DNA of 36,445 nt from Thiobacillus sp. (GCA_018263115.1 JADFDC010000023.1:1-36445), one strand, 5' to 3'. Positions 10,034-18,915 are shown, counted from the stretch's first letter. Program-made: numbers and translations. Notes: generated by a model from the sequence alone, not told the origin.

Positions 10034-11172
10034 AAATCGAGATCAAGGCGCCCGAGCTGTCCGAATCCGTCGCATCCGGCACACTGCTCGCATGGCGTAA
10101 ACAGGAAGGGGACAGTGTCCAGCGCGACGAGACGCTGGCTGATATCGAGACCGACAAAGTCATCCTTGAAATCCCCGCATCGGCGAGTGGCGTGCTGGAG
10201 CGAATAGCCGTTGCGGAAGGCGCCACCGTCAATGCAGGCGATTTATTGGCGGTATTGGAAGTCAGTGATGTCGAAGGCGTTGTCAGTCTGGAAAAGACGC
10301 CAGTGAAACAGGTGGCCGCACCTGTACCAGCGGCGGGTCAGTCGGAGAAAGTCGAAATGCCAGCCCCTGTTGCCGAGCCATCGCGCAGCCCGCCCAAATC
10401 CGAAGTGCTGCCGGAAAAACGTCTGCCAGACGACGGCCCACACAAACAGCGGCTCGGCGTGCAAAGCCGGGAAGGGCGCGAGACCCGCACGCCCATGTCG
10501 CGGTTGCGGCAGCGCGTGGCCGAACGCCTGGTCGCGGCGCAGCAGACCGCGGCCATCCTGACGACGTTCAACGAAGTCAACATGCAGCCGGTCAACGAAC
10601 TGCGCCAGCGCTACAAGGCCGAGTTCGAAACCCGTCACGGCATCAAGCTCGGCTACATGAGCTTCTTCGTGCGCGCAGTGTGCGATGCGCTGCGCCAGTT
10701 TCCCATCGTCAACGCTTCCATCGACGGCGAGGATATCGTCCATCACGACTACTACGACATTGGCATCGCCGTTTCCACGCCGCGCGGTCTGGTGGTGCCC
10801 ATCCTGCGCGATGCCGAGCGCCTGTCATTCGCCGAAATCGAAAAGGGCATTGCCGATTTTGCCGCCCGCGCCCAGACCGGCGCGATTTCGATTGATGAAC
10901 TCACCGGCGGCACCTTCTCCATCACCAACGGCGGAGTGTTCGGCTCGCTGTTGTCCACGCCCATTCTCAATCCGCCGCAGTCCGGCATTCTGGGCATGCA
11001 CAAGATTCAGGAACGCCCTGTCGCCGAAAATGGCCAAGTTGTCATCAGGCCCATGATGTATCTGGCCTTGTCTTACGATCATCGCCTTATCGACGGCAGG
11101 GATGCGGTTCAGTTTCTGGTTGCAGTCAAGGCTGCGCTGGAAGCGCCGGAGCGGCTGCTGCTGGATGTATGA
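10030..11172 (+). CDS. sucB: 2-oxoglutarate dehydrogenase E2 component SucB, apparently without the subunit-binding domain
   Basis: This gene encodes 380 residues of dihydrolipoamide succinyltransferase. Residues 1-77 form a lipoyl domain with the lipoylated Lys43 in ETDKVILE. The catalytic domain begins near residue 153 ([20 protein letters not shown]) and ends with [12 protein letters not shown], carrying catalytic His351 and Asp355. Between them, residues 78-152 are a Pro/Ala/Glu/Lys-rich linker. The peripheral subunit-binding domain, normally recognisable as RKLAxExGxD...GTGxxGR...DV, cannot be found there, and the protein is some 25-40 residues shorter than usual. No lpd (E3) gene follows. 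ATG 10030 overlaps the sucA stop; the frame is open upstream, but [14 protein letters not shown] is the family start. Confidence 0.94.
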   Translation: MKIEIKAPELSESVASGTLLAWRKQEGDSVQRDETLADIETDKVILEIPASASGVLERIAVAEGATVNAGDLLAVLEVSDVEGVVSLEKTPVKQVAAPVPAAGQSEKVEMPAPVAEPSRSPPKSEVLPEKRLPDDGPHKQRLGVQSREGRETRTPMSRLRQRVAERLVAAQQTAAILTTFNEVNMQPVNELRQRYKAEFETRHGIKLGYMSFFVRAVCDALRQFPIVNASIDGEDIVHHDYYDIGIAVSTPRGLVVPILRDAERLSFAEIEKGIADFAARAQTGAISIDELTGGTFSITNGGVFGSLLSTPILNPPQSGILGMHKIQERPVAENGQVVIRPMMYLALSYDHRLIDGRDAVQFLVAVKAALEAPERLLLDV

Positions 11173-11198
11173 GGCATGTGAATAACAGAAAATAAAGC

Positions 11199-11226
11199 TT
11201 GTTGCTGTGCAGAAAACCTGTATAGT
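11199..11226 (+). promoter_or_regulatory. Probable sigma-70 promoter of rhlE
   Basis: TTGTTG (11199-11204) and TATAGT (11221-11226) are spaced by 16 bases, in the gap between sucB and rhlE. Transcription would start near 11233 and give a leader of about 118 bases. Confidence 0.55.
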
Positions 11227-11232
11227 TCGCGC

Positions 11233-11350
11233 TTCCGCATGTCCAGCCAATCGGCATGCGGGTCTCTTGAAACGATCTCCTTGATCTCCCATTTCGTCTG
11301 CCTCGATTGGTGTCGCCTTAGGCGCGACAGGCCGTCGCAGGAAAAAATAA
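11233..11350 (+). promoter_or_regulatory. Structured 5' leader of rhlE
   Basis: The predicted leader contains CCGCATG (11235-11241) facing CATGCGG (11255-11261), and TGTCGC (11311-11316) facing GCGACA (11324-11329). The pyrimidine-rich stretch between them is unstructured by eye. The start codon is preceded by GCAGGAAAAAATAA, which holds the ribosome site AGGA. Long folded leaders are known for other DEAD-box helicase and cold-shock mRNAs; a regulatory role here is inferred. Confidence 0.4.
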
Positions 11351-12790
11351 ATGACTACTGAAGTATCCGTAGCCAGCCCCGGCTTTGATAGCCTTTGCCT
11401 GGCCGAACCCCTCATGCGTGCGATAGCCGATGCCGGCTACACCACGCCCACGCCGATTCAGGCGCAAGCTATTCCCCTCGTTTTGGCAGGTGGCGATCTA
11501 CTCGCAGCGGCGCAAACCGGTACCGGCAAAACAGCCGGATTTACCTTGCCGATTCTGCATCACCTGTCCACACGCCCGGCACAGAATCAGAAACCCGGTC
11601 GCCCCCGCTGCCTGATTCTGGTGCCCACGCGCGAACTTGCCGCGCAGGTGGAAGAGTCCGTCAAGACCTACGGCAAATATCTGTCGCTCACGTCCATGGT
11701 GATGTTCGGCGGCGTCAACATCAATCCGCAGTTCAAGGCATTACGGTCGCGCGTGGACATTCTGGTTGCAACACCGGGCCGCCTGCTCGATCACCTTGGA
11801 CAAAAAACCGTGGATCTGTCCGGCGTGGGAATCCTGGTGCTGGACGAAGCCGACCGCATGCTGGACATGGGCTTCATCCGCGACATCAAGAAAGTGCTGG
11901 CCGTGCTGCCGAAGCAGCGTCAGAACCTGCTGTTCTCGGCCACGTTCTCCGACGAGATCAAGGCGCTGGCCAATGGCCTGCTGCACAATCCCGGCTGTAT
12001 CGAAGTGGCGCGCCGCAACACCGCTTCGGAACTGGTGGAACAGTCCCTGCATCTGGTGCCGCAGGCACACAAGCGCGATCTGCTGGCACACTTGATCAAG
12101 CACCACGACTGGCAGCAGGTGCTGGTCTTTACCCGCACCAAGCATGGCGCCAACAAACTGGCGGAAAAACTAGTCAAGGACGGCATTGAAGCTGCCGCCA
12201 TTCATGGCAACAAGAGCCAGTCGGCACGTACCAAGGCGCTGGCGGGATTCAAGAACGGTGACGTGCGCGTGCTGGTCGCCACCGACATCGCCGCGCGCGG
12301 CATAGATATCGACCAGTTGCCGCAAGTCGTCAATTTCGAACTGCCCAACGTGCCGGAAGATTATGTCCACCGCATCGGCCGCACCGGCAGGGCGGGCAGC
12401 GCGGGCTCCGCGCTGTCGCTGGTGGACAGCGCGGAAATGGGCTACCTGAAAGACATCGAAAGACTCATCAAACGCAACATCGTGCGCGTGGAGGTGGAAG
12501 GTTTTGTGCCCACACCGCGTGCCGAGTCCGCACCGGATATCCGGCCGCCGCGCCAGCCACAACGTCCGTCCGGCAATCGGCCCAAAGCCGAAGGACGCCA
12601 GGCATCAGGCAAGGGGCAGCCGCGCAACAAACCCGCAGCCAGCCGCAACGAAGCCCAGCGTGCGGACAAACCTCAAACCAGACACGAAACCGCTCCACGC
12701 GGCCCGCAGTCGGCCAAGCCCGGCCAGGCACGCAGGCCCAAGCCGCAGGTGGCACTATTCACGGCCAAGCCGGGATCGCGCGGGCATTAA
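11351..12790 (+). CDS. rhlE: DEAD-box ATP-dependent RNA helicase, RhlE type
   Basis: This gene encodes 479 residues. All helicase motifs are present in order: Q motif (FDSL...[13 protein letters not shown]), Walker [26 protein letters not shown], then [24 protein letters not shown] and [10 protein letters not shown]. The core ends near residue 375. The C-terminal tail of about 100 residues is rich in Pro, Arg, Lys and Gln (disordered, RNA-binding type), as in RhlE proteins. It probably unwinds or remodels RNA in ribosome assembly or decay, often important in the cold. It has its own predicted promoter and leader, so it is likely separate from the suc operon. No terminator is evident before the convergent lipoprotein gene. 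Confidence 0.95.
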   Translation: MTTEVSVASPGFDSLCLAEPLMRAIADAGYTTPTPIQAQAIPLVLAGGDLLAAAQTGTGKTAGFTLPILHHLSTRPAQNQKPGRPRCLILVPTRELAAQVEESVKTYGKYLSLTSMVMFGGVNINPQFKALRSRVDILVATPGRLLDHLGQKTVDLSGVGILVLDEADRMLDMGFIRDIKKVLAVLPKQRQNLLFSATFSDEIKALANGLLHNPGCIEVARRNTASELVEQSLHLVPQAHKRDLLAHLIKHHDWQQVLVFTRTKHGANKLAEKLVKDGIEAAAIHGNKSQSARTKALAGFKNGDVRVLVATDIAARGIDIDQLPQVVNFELPNVPEDYVHRIGRTGRAGSAGSALSLVDSAEMGYLKDIERLIKRNIVRVEVEGFVPTPRAESAPDIRPPRQPQRPSGNRPKAEGRQASGKGQPRNKPAASRNEAQRADKPQTRHETAPRGPQSAKPGQARRPKPQVALFTAKPGSRGH

Positions 12791-12868
12791 ATTGAAGAGT
12801 GCTTACCTGGTGTTTGGTCTATTCGAACACAGCATGGAATAGCTTCAGTCTATCCTGACATAGGTTTT

Positions 12869-13327
12869 CTATTGCGGGATGTTCGATTGTGCTCGCTTGC
12901 ACTCAGTTACTCCATTACGGCCTTTCTCCTCATCGACCTGTTGTAACTGAGAGCGTGCCATCCATAACCCCATCTTCACTTCCTGCCATACGAAATAGGA
13001 TTTTCCAGATACAGTATCAAGCTTGAGCACAGAGTTGTTTTCGGCGATTGAGCTCACTTCATGTGAGCCCGGATCAACCTCAAACATGAAGTAGGTTTTT
13101 GGCCCCGATTGACCTGCAACTTTACCATCCAAGGCAACTGTAATAGGAATTGCCCCACCAAACGATTCATTACGATAGACATAAATATTCGACTTGCCAT
13201 CACGAACAACAAAAGATTTGGCTTTCGTATCCTCATCCATAGATGCCATTGGAACCGATGCGCAGCCACTTACCAAAGAGGTTAACAATAGGATGGCAGA
13301 AAGAAAGTACTGATTACCTGTATTCAT
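12869..13327 (-). CDS. DUF2846-type lipoprotein
   Basis: This gene encodes 152 residues. The N-terminus is a lipoprotein signal (FLSAILLLTSLVSGCASVP) with lipobox VSGC at residues 19-22, so the protein is probably anchored in the inner or outer membrane. The body contains SNIYVYRNESFGGAIPITV, DGKVAGQ, YFMFEVDPGSHEVSS and SYFVWQEVKMGLW, the pattern of the DUF2846 family, whose function is unknown. The gene is AT-richer than its neighbours (I count about 37-43% GC on two sequence lines) and stands alone between rhlE and a divergent methyltransferase gene, which suggests acquisition. The DUF assignment is from memory of the family pattern. Confidence 0.82.
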   Translation of the reverse strand: MNTGNQYFLSAILLLTSLVSGCASVPMASMDEDTKAKSFVVRDGKSNIYVYRNESFGGAIPITVALDGKVAGQSGPKTYFMFEVDPGSHEVSSIAENNSVLKLDTVSGKSYFVWQEVKMGLWMARSQLQQVDEEKGRNGVTECKRAQSNIPQ

Positions 13328-13455
13328 TTAAGTGCTTTCGTTAACGTTTAAACAAATTGATTTGGGCCACTTCTTGGCGGCAACACAATATATCCAATTT
13401 CATCGGCAGAAGCTATTCATGTGTTGGTATTGAATTGAGTGAGTAAAATTGCTGC

Positions 13456-14949
13456 ATGAATACCCTATCTAGTTACGACGAACTGCCTTACGAACGCCTG
13501 CCATTGCCAGAAACCGAGCCGGATTTTCTGGCGGTGTTGGCATGGCTGCATGGCTTTGAAGCTTCTGACGCGCGTGCCGCACGGGTTCTGGAACTGGGGT
13601 GCGCACAGGGCGGCAACCTGATTCCGATGGCAACGCGTTATCCGGGAAGCGAGTTCATCGGTGTCGACCTGTCGCGTGTGCAGGTTGAGGAGGGACGGGC
13701 GTTTATCGAACGAGCAGGCCTTGGCAACATCCGATTGCTGCATGGAGACATCGCATCACTTCCGGAAAATCTGGGTACATTCGATTACATCATCGCGCAT
13801 GGGGTGTATTCCTGGGTGCCGGAATTTGTGCGCGAGGCAGTGCTGGCCGTCTGCCGCCGGTTATTGAAACCACAGGGCGTTGCCTACATCAGCTTCAATG
13901 TTGAGGCCGGGTGGAAACTGTACAGGCAGATTCGTGAGATGCTGTTGAAGCAGGACGATGTCAGTCTTTCGCCCATGCAGCGCGTGATGCGGGTGAAGGA
14001 AACGCTGGCGGGCATGCAGGAAGCCGATGAGCGCTTGGCCAAGGAAATTGGTTATCTGAAAACTGCGTCACCCTCCTATTTGTTTCACGAATACCTGTCG
14101 GATATCAACCAGCCGTTTTCATTTGAGGCGTTTGTCGAGTCAGCTGCGCGTCACGGGCTGCGTTATCTGGGCGAAGCGGGGCCGAGGCGGGCACGTGTGG
14201 TTCTGGAAAACGACTGGGGTCTGTCTGCGGAAGCGCGCCATGAGCGCTGGCTGGAGGCGGAGGCAAGGCTGGACGAAGCCTTGCAAACGCGATTCCGCCG
14301 AGCGCTGCTGGTGCGCGATGATGCGACTGTGCCGTCACCGCAGCAGCCGGATCGGCTGGCTTCGCTGTCATTCAGCGCCGAGTTGAGTTCCGACGACGAG
14401 CTGGATTTTTCCGAATTCACCGAACAGCATTTTCAGACCCGCACGGGCGAACGCTATCCGGTCTCACATCCACTGCTGAAGGCTTATCTGGTGGCGCTGG
14501 CGGGTGCATGGCCGGAGGTGGTGGATTATCAAACCTTGCTGGATCATGCGTTGCCGCTAGCCAGAGAATATGGTTTTATCGGCGAAGTGGACGAAGCGTT
14601 CAATGAAACCTTGCTAGATTTCGTTCAACTGCATGGAATTCGTTTGCACTCACAACCGCGTGCTTTGGAAGATGCAGAGATTGGTTTACCGCAATCAACA
14701 CCGCTGGCGAGAACGCAAGCCAAAAGTCCGGAATGGCCAGTGACCAATGTTTTCCATCAGGCGCTGGACCTGGATGAATGGGGACGCTGGTTGATTACGT
14801 CTATGGATGGCATAACACCGGTTGAGGCGCTGGCCCGTCTGCTGGAGGAAAAACTGATGGATTCAGGGATACAGAGTGGCCAGGAACAGGCCACCGAGGT
14901 AGTCGAGAATTACATTGCATTTTTCAGGCAGCAGGGTCTTGTTGGCTGA
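13456..14949 (+). CDS. SAM-dependent methyltransferase with C-terminal regulatory domain
   Basis: This gene encodes 497 residues. The class I methyltransferase fold is at about residues 30-160: motif I VLELGCAQGGNLIPMA, FIGVDLS with the acidic residue that binds the SAM ribose, LLHGDIASLP, FDYIIAHGVYSWVP and KPQGVAYISFN. From about residue 205 (SYLFHEYLSDINQPFSFEAF) it resembles the predicted methyltransferase regulatory domain family (PF10119), also found in rickettsial protein-lysine methyltransferases that modify OmpB. The remaining C-terminal part looks like a winged-helix-like region. The substrate is unknown. The gene stands alone, with AT-rich flanks upstream and repeats downstream. 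Fold confidence is high; substrate class is not determined. Confidence 0.85.
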   Translation: MNTLSSYDELPYERLPLPETEPDFLAVLAWLHGFEASDARAARVLELGCAQGGNLIPMATRYPGSEFIGVDLSRVQVEEGRAFIERAGLGNIRLLHGDIASLPENLGTFDYIIAHGVYSWVPEFVREAVLAVCRRLLKPQGVAYISFNVEAGWKLYRQIREMLLKQDDVSLSPMQRVMRVKETLAGMQEADERLAKEIGYLKTASPSYLFHEYLSDINQPFSFEAFVESAARHGLRYLGEAGPRRARVVLENDWGLSAEARHERWLEAEARLDEALQTRFRRALLVRDDATVPSPQQPDRLASLSFSAELSSDDELDFSEFTEQHFQTRTGERYPVSHPLLKAYLVALAGAWPEVVDYQTLLDHALPLAREYGFIGEVDEAFNETLLDFVQLHGIRLHSQPRALEDAEIGLPQSTPLARTQAKSPEWPVTNVFHQALDLDEWGRWLITSMDGITPVEALARLLEEKLMDSGIQSGQEQATEVVENYIAFFRQQGLVG

Positions 14950-14961
14950 GGCTTTTCAATA

Positions 14962-15035
14962 CTGGATCGCCACGGGCCTTCGGCACTCGCGATGACAGCA
15001 GAAATTGTCATTGCGAACGAAGTGAAGCAATCCAG
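14962..15035. repeat. Interspersed palindromic repeat (TCATTGCGA...GAAGCAATCCAG type)
   Basis: CTGGATCGCC...TCGCGATGACA (14962-14997) faces TGTCATTGCGA...GAAGCAATCCAG (15006-15035) as an imperfect inverted repeat. The sequence type (TCATTGCGAGCGAAGCGAAGCAATCC) is a widespread non-coding repeat in proteobacterial and other genomes. It sits directly after the methyltransferase gene and could end transcription from both sides by forming a long hairpin. Confidence 0.75.
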
Positions 15036-15054
15036 TCTCGTAGTTTTCGTAGAT

Positions 15055-15104
15055 CGGGAATACTTTCCCGGCGAACATGTAGATGTCGGCAAAGTGTTGC
15101 CGAC
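15055..15104. repeat. Two adjacent perfect short hairpins, repeat-like
   Basis: CGGGAA-TACT-TTCCCG (15055-15070) is followed by GTCGGCAA-AGTG-TTGCCGAC (15085-15104), an exact 8-bp stem with a 4-base loop. Neither has a T-run, so they are not typical intrinsic terminators. The GTAGATGTCGGC context resembles dispersed hairpin repeats of related genomes. They lie between the convergent methyltransferase and secreted-protein genes. Confidence 0.55.
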
Positions 15105-15118
15105 CTGAATTACTGACT

Positions 15119-15613
15119 TTATCGAGGCGCTGACCAGCAGTTGTTGTTGACCTGCCAGGACAGGCGCAATTGTTCGCCCATGGTCGACTCCATGTAACGT
15201 ACGCCGATGAAATCCGAGCCTTTGCGCCAGAAGAGCCCCAGTTGGCTAACCGGTCCGCTGGCAATGACTTTTGTGTAGGGCATGGTGTAAACCGGGCTGC
15301 CGTACTGGTTGGAATAATTGCTGGCCAGGGTGATGAAGTTCTGGAAAGTCGGTTTGACGAGCTGCTCGAACCCGACCAGCTTGTCATTGCAGAACTGAAA
15401 CTCGTAATTGCGCGAGCCGGGCTGGTCGGTTGGGTCCTGCGCCAGAATCATGTCCGCACCCAGCGGGGTGGTCTTGCCGAATTTCCAACTCTTTAACGCG
15501 AGTTCGACATCCGCGCGTGGCATGCCGTTGTAAAACTCGCCCGCCTGCCAGGCGTGGGCCGGCGGCAGGGCAAGCGCAAATAATGCAAGAATTGGTAAGG
15601 TCAGATTTTTCAT
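15119..15613 (-). CDS. Secreted protein of unknown function
   Basis: This gene encodes 164 residues that I do not recognise. A clear Sec signal peptide (MKNLTLPILALFALALPPAHA, cut in print as MKNLTLPILALFALAL plus PPAHA) predicts export. The mature part starts WQAGEFYNGMPRADVELAL, where NGMxRADVE resembles the opening of small outer-membrane-assembly-like repeats. Two cysteines (FCNDK and NNCWS) could form a disulfide. No catalytic motif is visible. It is the last gene of the minus-strand run starting at trxB, 59 bases after the DUF4197 gene. Confidence 0.75.
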   Translation of the reverse strand: MKNLTLPILALFALALPPAHAWQAGEFYNGMPRADVELALKSWKFGKTTPLGADMILAQDPTDQPGSRNYEFQFCNDKLVGFEQLVKPTFQNFITLASNYSNQYGSPVYTMPYTKVIASGPVSQLGLFWRKGSDFIGVRYMESTMGEQLRLSWQVNNNCWSAPR

Positions 15614-15672
15614 GGCCGGAAATGATACTGGGTGTTTCAGGAAAAGTAGCAGTTTCCGGGCCAGTTAAATTC

Positions 15673-16449
15673 CTATTTGCCCATTACCGCGCCAAAGACC
15701 TTTTTCAGCAGGTCGCTGCCATATTGAATCGGGTTGGTGCGGATGGCGCGTTCCTGTTCGCCGATGACTTTGTAAAGCCGGTCGAGCGACTGCTTGGTGA
15801 CGTAGTTTTCAATGCTGGCCTGATCTTCCTTCACCATCTTGAATTTGGAGGCCAGCCCGGCGTACTTGTTGTAGGTCTGGGCCAGGCCGACCTGGGCTGT
15901 GGCAGTCTTGACCATGGGCTGGAATTTTTCGGTCAGCGCAGTTTCAGTTTTTTTGCGGAAGAACTCAGTAGCTGCCTGATCGCCGCCGGTGAGGATGCCC
16001 TTGGCATCATCCACGCTCATGTCCTTCACGGCATTTACCAATAGGGTCTTGGCTTCGGGTACGGCAGCCTCGGCGGCGCGGTTCATGGATAGCACCAGTT
16101 CATCAGCCTGCTTGCCCATGCCGAAGGTGCGCATGAGCTTGTCGACTTTCTTGAGGTTCTCTGGCAGGGGAATGCGCAGCTTGGGATCGCCGAAGAATCC
16201 GTCCTGCTTGCCCAGTTGCGCCACAGCGGCTTCGGCACCGCGCGTCAGGGCTTCCTTCAGGCCGGAATTCATTTCGGCGGGCGTGAGCGCATCGACCGCG
16301 GATTTGGTTGCGCTGCTGGGTGCAGTTTGCGTGCCAGAGGATTTGTCCATGGCGGCCTTGCCTGCGTTGAGCAGGTCGTTCAGATCCAGCGCATACGCAC
16401 CGCCGGCCAGTGAAGCGGCGACTGCCAGGGTGAGAAGACGGGTTTTCAT
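15673..16449 (-). CDS. DUF4197 family exported protein
   Basis: This gene encodes 258 residues. A signal peptide (MKTRLLTLAVAASLAGGAYA) is followed by a mostly helical body: SGLKEALTRGAEAAVAQLG, IPLPENLKKVDKLMRTFGMG, FFRKKTETALTEKFQPMV and KQSLDRLYKVIGEQERAIR. This is the pattern of DUF4197, a family of periplasmic or envelope proteins of unknown function. ATG 16449 is chosen over an in-frame GTG two codons upstream because AAGGA then has normal spacing. It follows the PhoH-type gene by 29 bases on the same strand. Confidence 0.87.
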   Translation of the reverse strand: MKTRLLTLAVAASLAGGAYALDLNDLLNAGKAAMDKSSGTQTAPSSATKSAVDALTPAEMNSGLKEALTRGAEAAVAQLGKQDGFFGDPKLRIPLPENLKKVDKLMRTFGMGKQADELVLSMNRAAEAAVPEAKTLLVNAVKDMSVDDAKGILTGGDQAATEFFRKKTETALTEKFQPMVKTATAQVGLAQTYNKYAGLASKFKMVKEDQASIENYVTKQSLDRLYKVIGEQERAIRTNPIQYGSDLLKKVFGAVMGK

Positions 16450-16478
16450 GTGCACGTTCCTTTCAGAGAATCATTGCA

Positions 16479-17891
16479 TTAAAGAATTTCAGCTGCGTGA
16501 TCTGCCAGCCGCGAGCGTTCACCGCGAGCGAGCGTCACATGGCCGCTGTGTGGCCAGCCCTTGAAGTGGTCCACCACATAGGTCAGGCCGGAACTGCCTT
16601 CAGTCAAATATGGCGTGTCGATCTGTGAAATGTTGCCGAGACACACCACCTTGGTGCCCGGTCCCGCGCGCGTGATGAGGGTCTTCATCTGCTTGGGCGT
16701 GAGGTTCTGGGCTTCGTCAATGATAAGAAACTTGTTGATGAAGGTGCGGCCGCGCATGAAATTTAACGATTTGATCTTGATGCGGCTGCGAATCAAGTCC
16801 TGTGTTGCGGCGCGGCCCCAGTCGCCGGCTTCATCGTCGGCCTTGTTCAGCACGTCTAGGTTGTCTTCCAGCGCGCCCATCCATGGTGTCATTTTCTCCT
16901 CTTCGGTGCCAGGCAGGAAGCCAATGTCTTCACCTACCGGCACTGTGACGCGGGTCATAATGATTTCGGAGTAGATTTTCTTTTCCAGCACCTGCGCCAG
17001 GCCCGCCGCCAGTGTCAGCAGGGTCTTGCCGGTACCGGCCTGTCCCAGCAGGGTGACGAAGTCGATCTCGGGGTCCATCAGCACATTGAGCGCGAAGTTC
17101 TGTTCTCGATTGCGCGAGGTAATGCCCCAGACATTGTTTTTGTGGTGGCTGAAATCCTTGATGGTTTGCAGTTCCGCGCCTTTGCCCTGCACGCTCAGTA
17201 CCTTGGCGTAAAAGGGCGTGCTGCTTTCCTGATAAACGAATTCATTGACCAGTAAATCGCCCGCCGTGGGCCCCTTGATGCGGTAGAAGGTATGGCCGTT
17301 CGCCTGCCAGGATTCCATGCCCTTGGCATGCGTGTCCCAGAAATCCGCTGGCAGTTCGGTGACGCCGGTATACAGCAGGTCGGTGTCTTCCAGCACCTTG
17401 TCGTTGAAGTAGTCCTCGGCGGGCAGGCCCAGCGCGCGCGCCTTGATGCGCATGTTGATGTCTTTCGACACAAGGATGACCTGTCGCTTGGGATGTGTGC
17501 GGCCCAGATGCAGCACCACACCCAGAATCTGGTTGTCGACCTTGCTGGTGGCAAGTGAGGCAGGCAGTTCGCCGTGGATGGCCTCGGTCTGCAGGAACAG
17601 GCGGCCGGTGGCGGCATCATGGCTTTGCGGGCCCAGCGGTATGCCTTCGTCGATGTCTTCCCAGCGGCTCACCAGATCGTCAAGGAAGCGGCTGGCCTGG
17701 CGGGCGTTGCGCGAGACTTCGCTCATGCCCTTCTTGTGCTGGTCGAGTTCTTCCAGGGTGGCGATCGGAATGTAGATGTCATGTTCCTGGAATCGGAACA
17801 GGCTGGTGGGATCGTGCATCAGCACGTTGGTGTCGAGGACGAAAAGCTTGGCGGAGGCGCGGGTTTTGGGTGCTGCGGGTTTTCTGGGCAT
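16479..17891 (-). CDS. PIN-PhoH protein (PhoH2-type ATPase/RNase)
   Basis: This gene encodes 470 residues. The N-terminal PIN nuclease domain is marked by FVLDTNVLMHDP (acidic metal ligand) and SKDINMRIKARALGLPAEDY. A linker leads to the PhoH ATPase domain with Walker A LLGQAGTGKTLLTLA, RVTVPVGEDIGFLPGTEEEK, Walker B KFLIIDEAQNLTP and TRAGPGTKVVCLGNISQID. Proteins of this architecture (PhoH2, YlaK-like) are reported to be ATP-dependent RNA-unwinding RNases. The gene lies 9 bases after the peroxiredoxin gene, in the trxB run. No antitoxin-like gene precedes it, unlike the mycobacterial phoAT-phoH2 pair. Confidence 0.93.
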   Translation of the reverse strand: MPRKPAAPKTRASAKLFVLDTNVLMHDPTSLFRFQEHDIYIPIATLEELDQHKKGMSEVSRNARQASRFLDDLVSRWEDIDEGIPLGPQSHDAATGRLFLQTEAIHGELPASLATSKVDNQILGVVLHLGRTHPKRQVILVSKDINMRIKARALGLPAEDYFNDKVLEDTDLLYTGVTELPADFWDTHAKGMESWQANGHTFYRIKGPTAGDLLVNEFVYQESSTPFYAKVLSVQGKGAELQTIKDFSHHKNNVWGITSRNREQNFALNVLMDPEIDFVTLLGQAGTGKTLLTLAAGLAQVLEKKIYSEIIMTRVTVPVGEDIGFLPGTEEEKMTPWMGALEDNLDVLNKADDEAGDWGRAATQDLIRSRIKIKSLNFMRGRTFINKFLIIDEAQNLTPKQMKTLITRAGPGTKVVCLGNISQIDTPYLTEGSSGLTYVVDHFKGWPHSGHVTLARGERSRLADHAAEIL

Positions 17892-17900
17892 CAGGTTTGT

Positions 17901-18356
17901 TTAATTTAGTGATTGAACAAAGGCCAGAACTTCGGCGGCGTGGCCAGGCGCCTTGACTGCCCGCCATTCCTTCACGAGCTTGCCGGTTTTATCGATGACA
18001 AAAGTGCTGCGCTCGACACCGCGTACCTGTTTGCCATACATGTTTTTCAGTTTCATGACGCCGAACAGTTCGCACAACTTTTCATCGGGGTCTGAAATCA
18101 GTTCAAAGGGCAGATCCAGTTTGGCCTTGAAGTTTTCATGCGACTTGAGGCTGTCGCGCGAAACACCGGCAATTACCGCACCCGACTTGGCGAAATCCTT
18201 TGCCAGGTCGCGAAATTCCATGCCTTCGGTGATGCAGCCGGGTGTATTGTCCTTGGGGTAGAAATAAATCACTACTGCATTGCCCTTTTGGGCGGAGAGT
18301 TTGAACAGGCCGCCGGTGGAGCCAGCGGTGAAATCCTTGATGTTGGGTAGTGCCAT
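17901..18356 (-). CDS. bcp: Thiol peroxiredoxin, BCP/PrxQ type
   Basis: This gene encodes 151 residues of a thioredoxin-dependent peroxidase that reduces H2O2 and organic peroxides. The catalytic motif Pxxx(T)xxC is intact in YFYPKDNTPGCITEG. The resolving Cys five residues after the peroxidatic Cys, present in E. coli BCP, is missing; the only other Cys is in DEKLCELFGV, so resolution must use that residue or an external thiol. It lies 2 bases after the Smr gene and two genes after trxB, which regenerates the thioredoxin that such enzymes use. The functional coupling is inferred. Confidence 0.93.
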   Translation of the reverse strand: MALPNIKDFTAGSTGGLFKLSAQKGNAVVIYFYPKDNTPGCITEGMEFRDLAKDFAKSGAVIAGVSRDSLKSHENFKAKLDLPFELISDPDEKLCELFGVMKLKNMYGKQVRGVERSTFVIDKTGKLVKEWRAVKAPGHAAEVLAFVQSLN

Positions 18357-18358
18357 GG

Positions 18359-18915
18359 TTATCCGTTTCGATGGGCAGACTTTAACAGGACTACGACGGC
18401 ACCGCTACCGCCATCCGCCGGGCGGGCCTGACAGAATGCCAACACATCTTCGCGCTGCATGAGCCAGTGACGCAGCTTGTGTTTGAGCACGGGCTCGCGG
18501 TTTTTCGAGCGCAGTCCCTTGCCGTGAATGATGCGTATGCACCGACGGTCATTGCGGGCGCAGTTCAGCAGGAATTCGGCGAGGGCGATGCGTGCCTCGT
18601 CTGAACGCAAGCCGTGCAGATCGAGTTCGGCGCTGATGACCCAGCCGCCACGCTTCAACTTGCGCAGGGCAGCGGCTGGCACGCCGGGACGGCTGAAAAA
18701 CAGTTCTTCGCCAGTCTCACCTTGGTCAAGAATGTCCCAGGGATCGGCAAGGGAATCGTGCAGCGCCTGTTTTTCATCCTTGAGTCGTTGCAACGGCAGG
18801 GGTTTGATACGTGGCCGATGGGGTTCCTTGCGGTTGTGCGGGGCAAGGGCAACGGCGTCTCCCACCTCCTGCCGGAAGAGATGGTGATCTTCTGGCTTTG
18901 AGGCGGGATCAGGCA

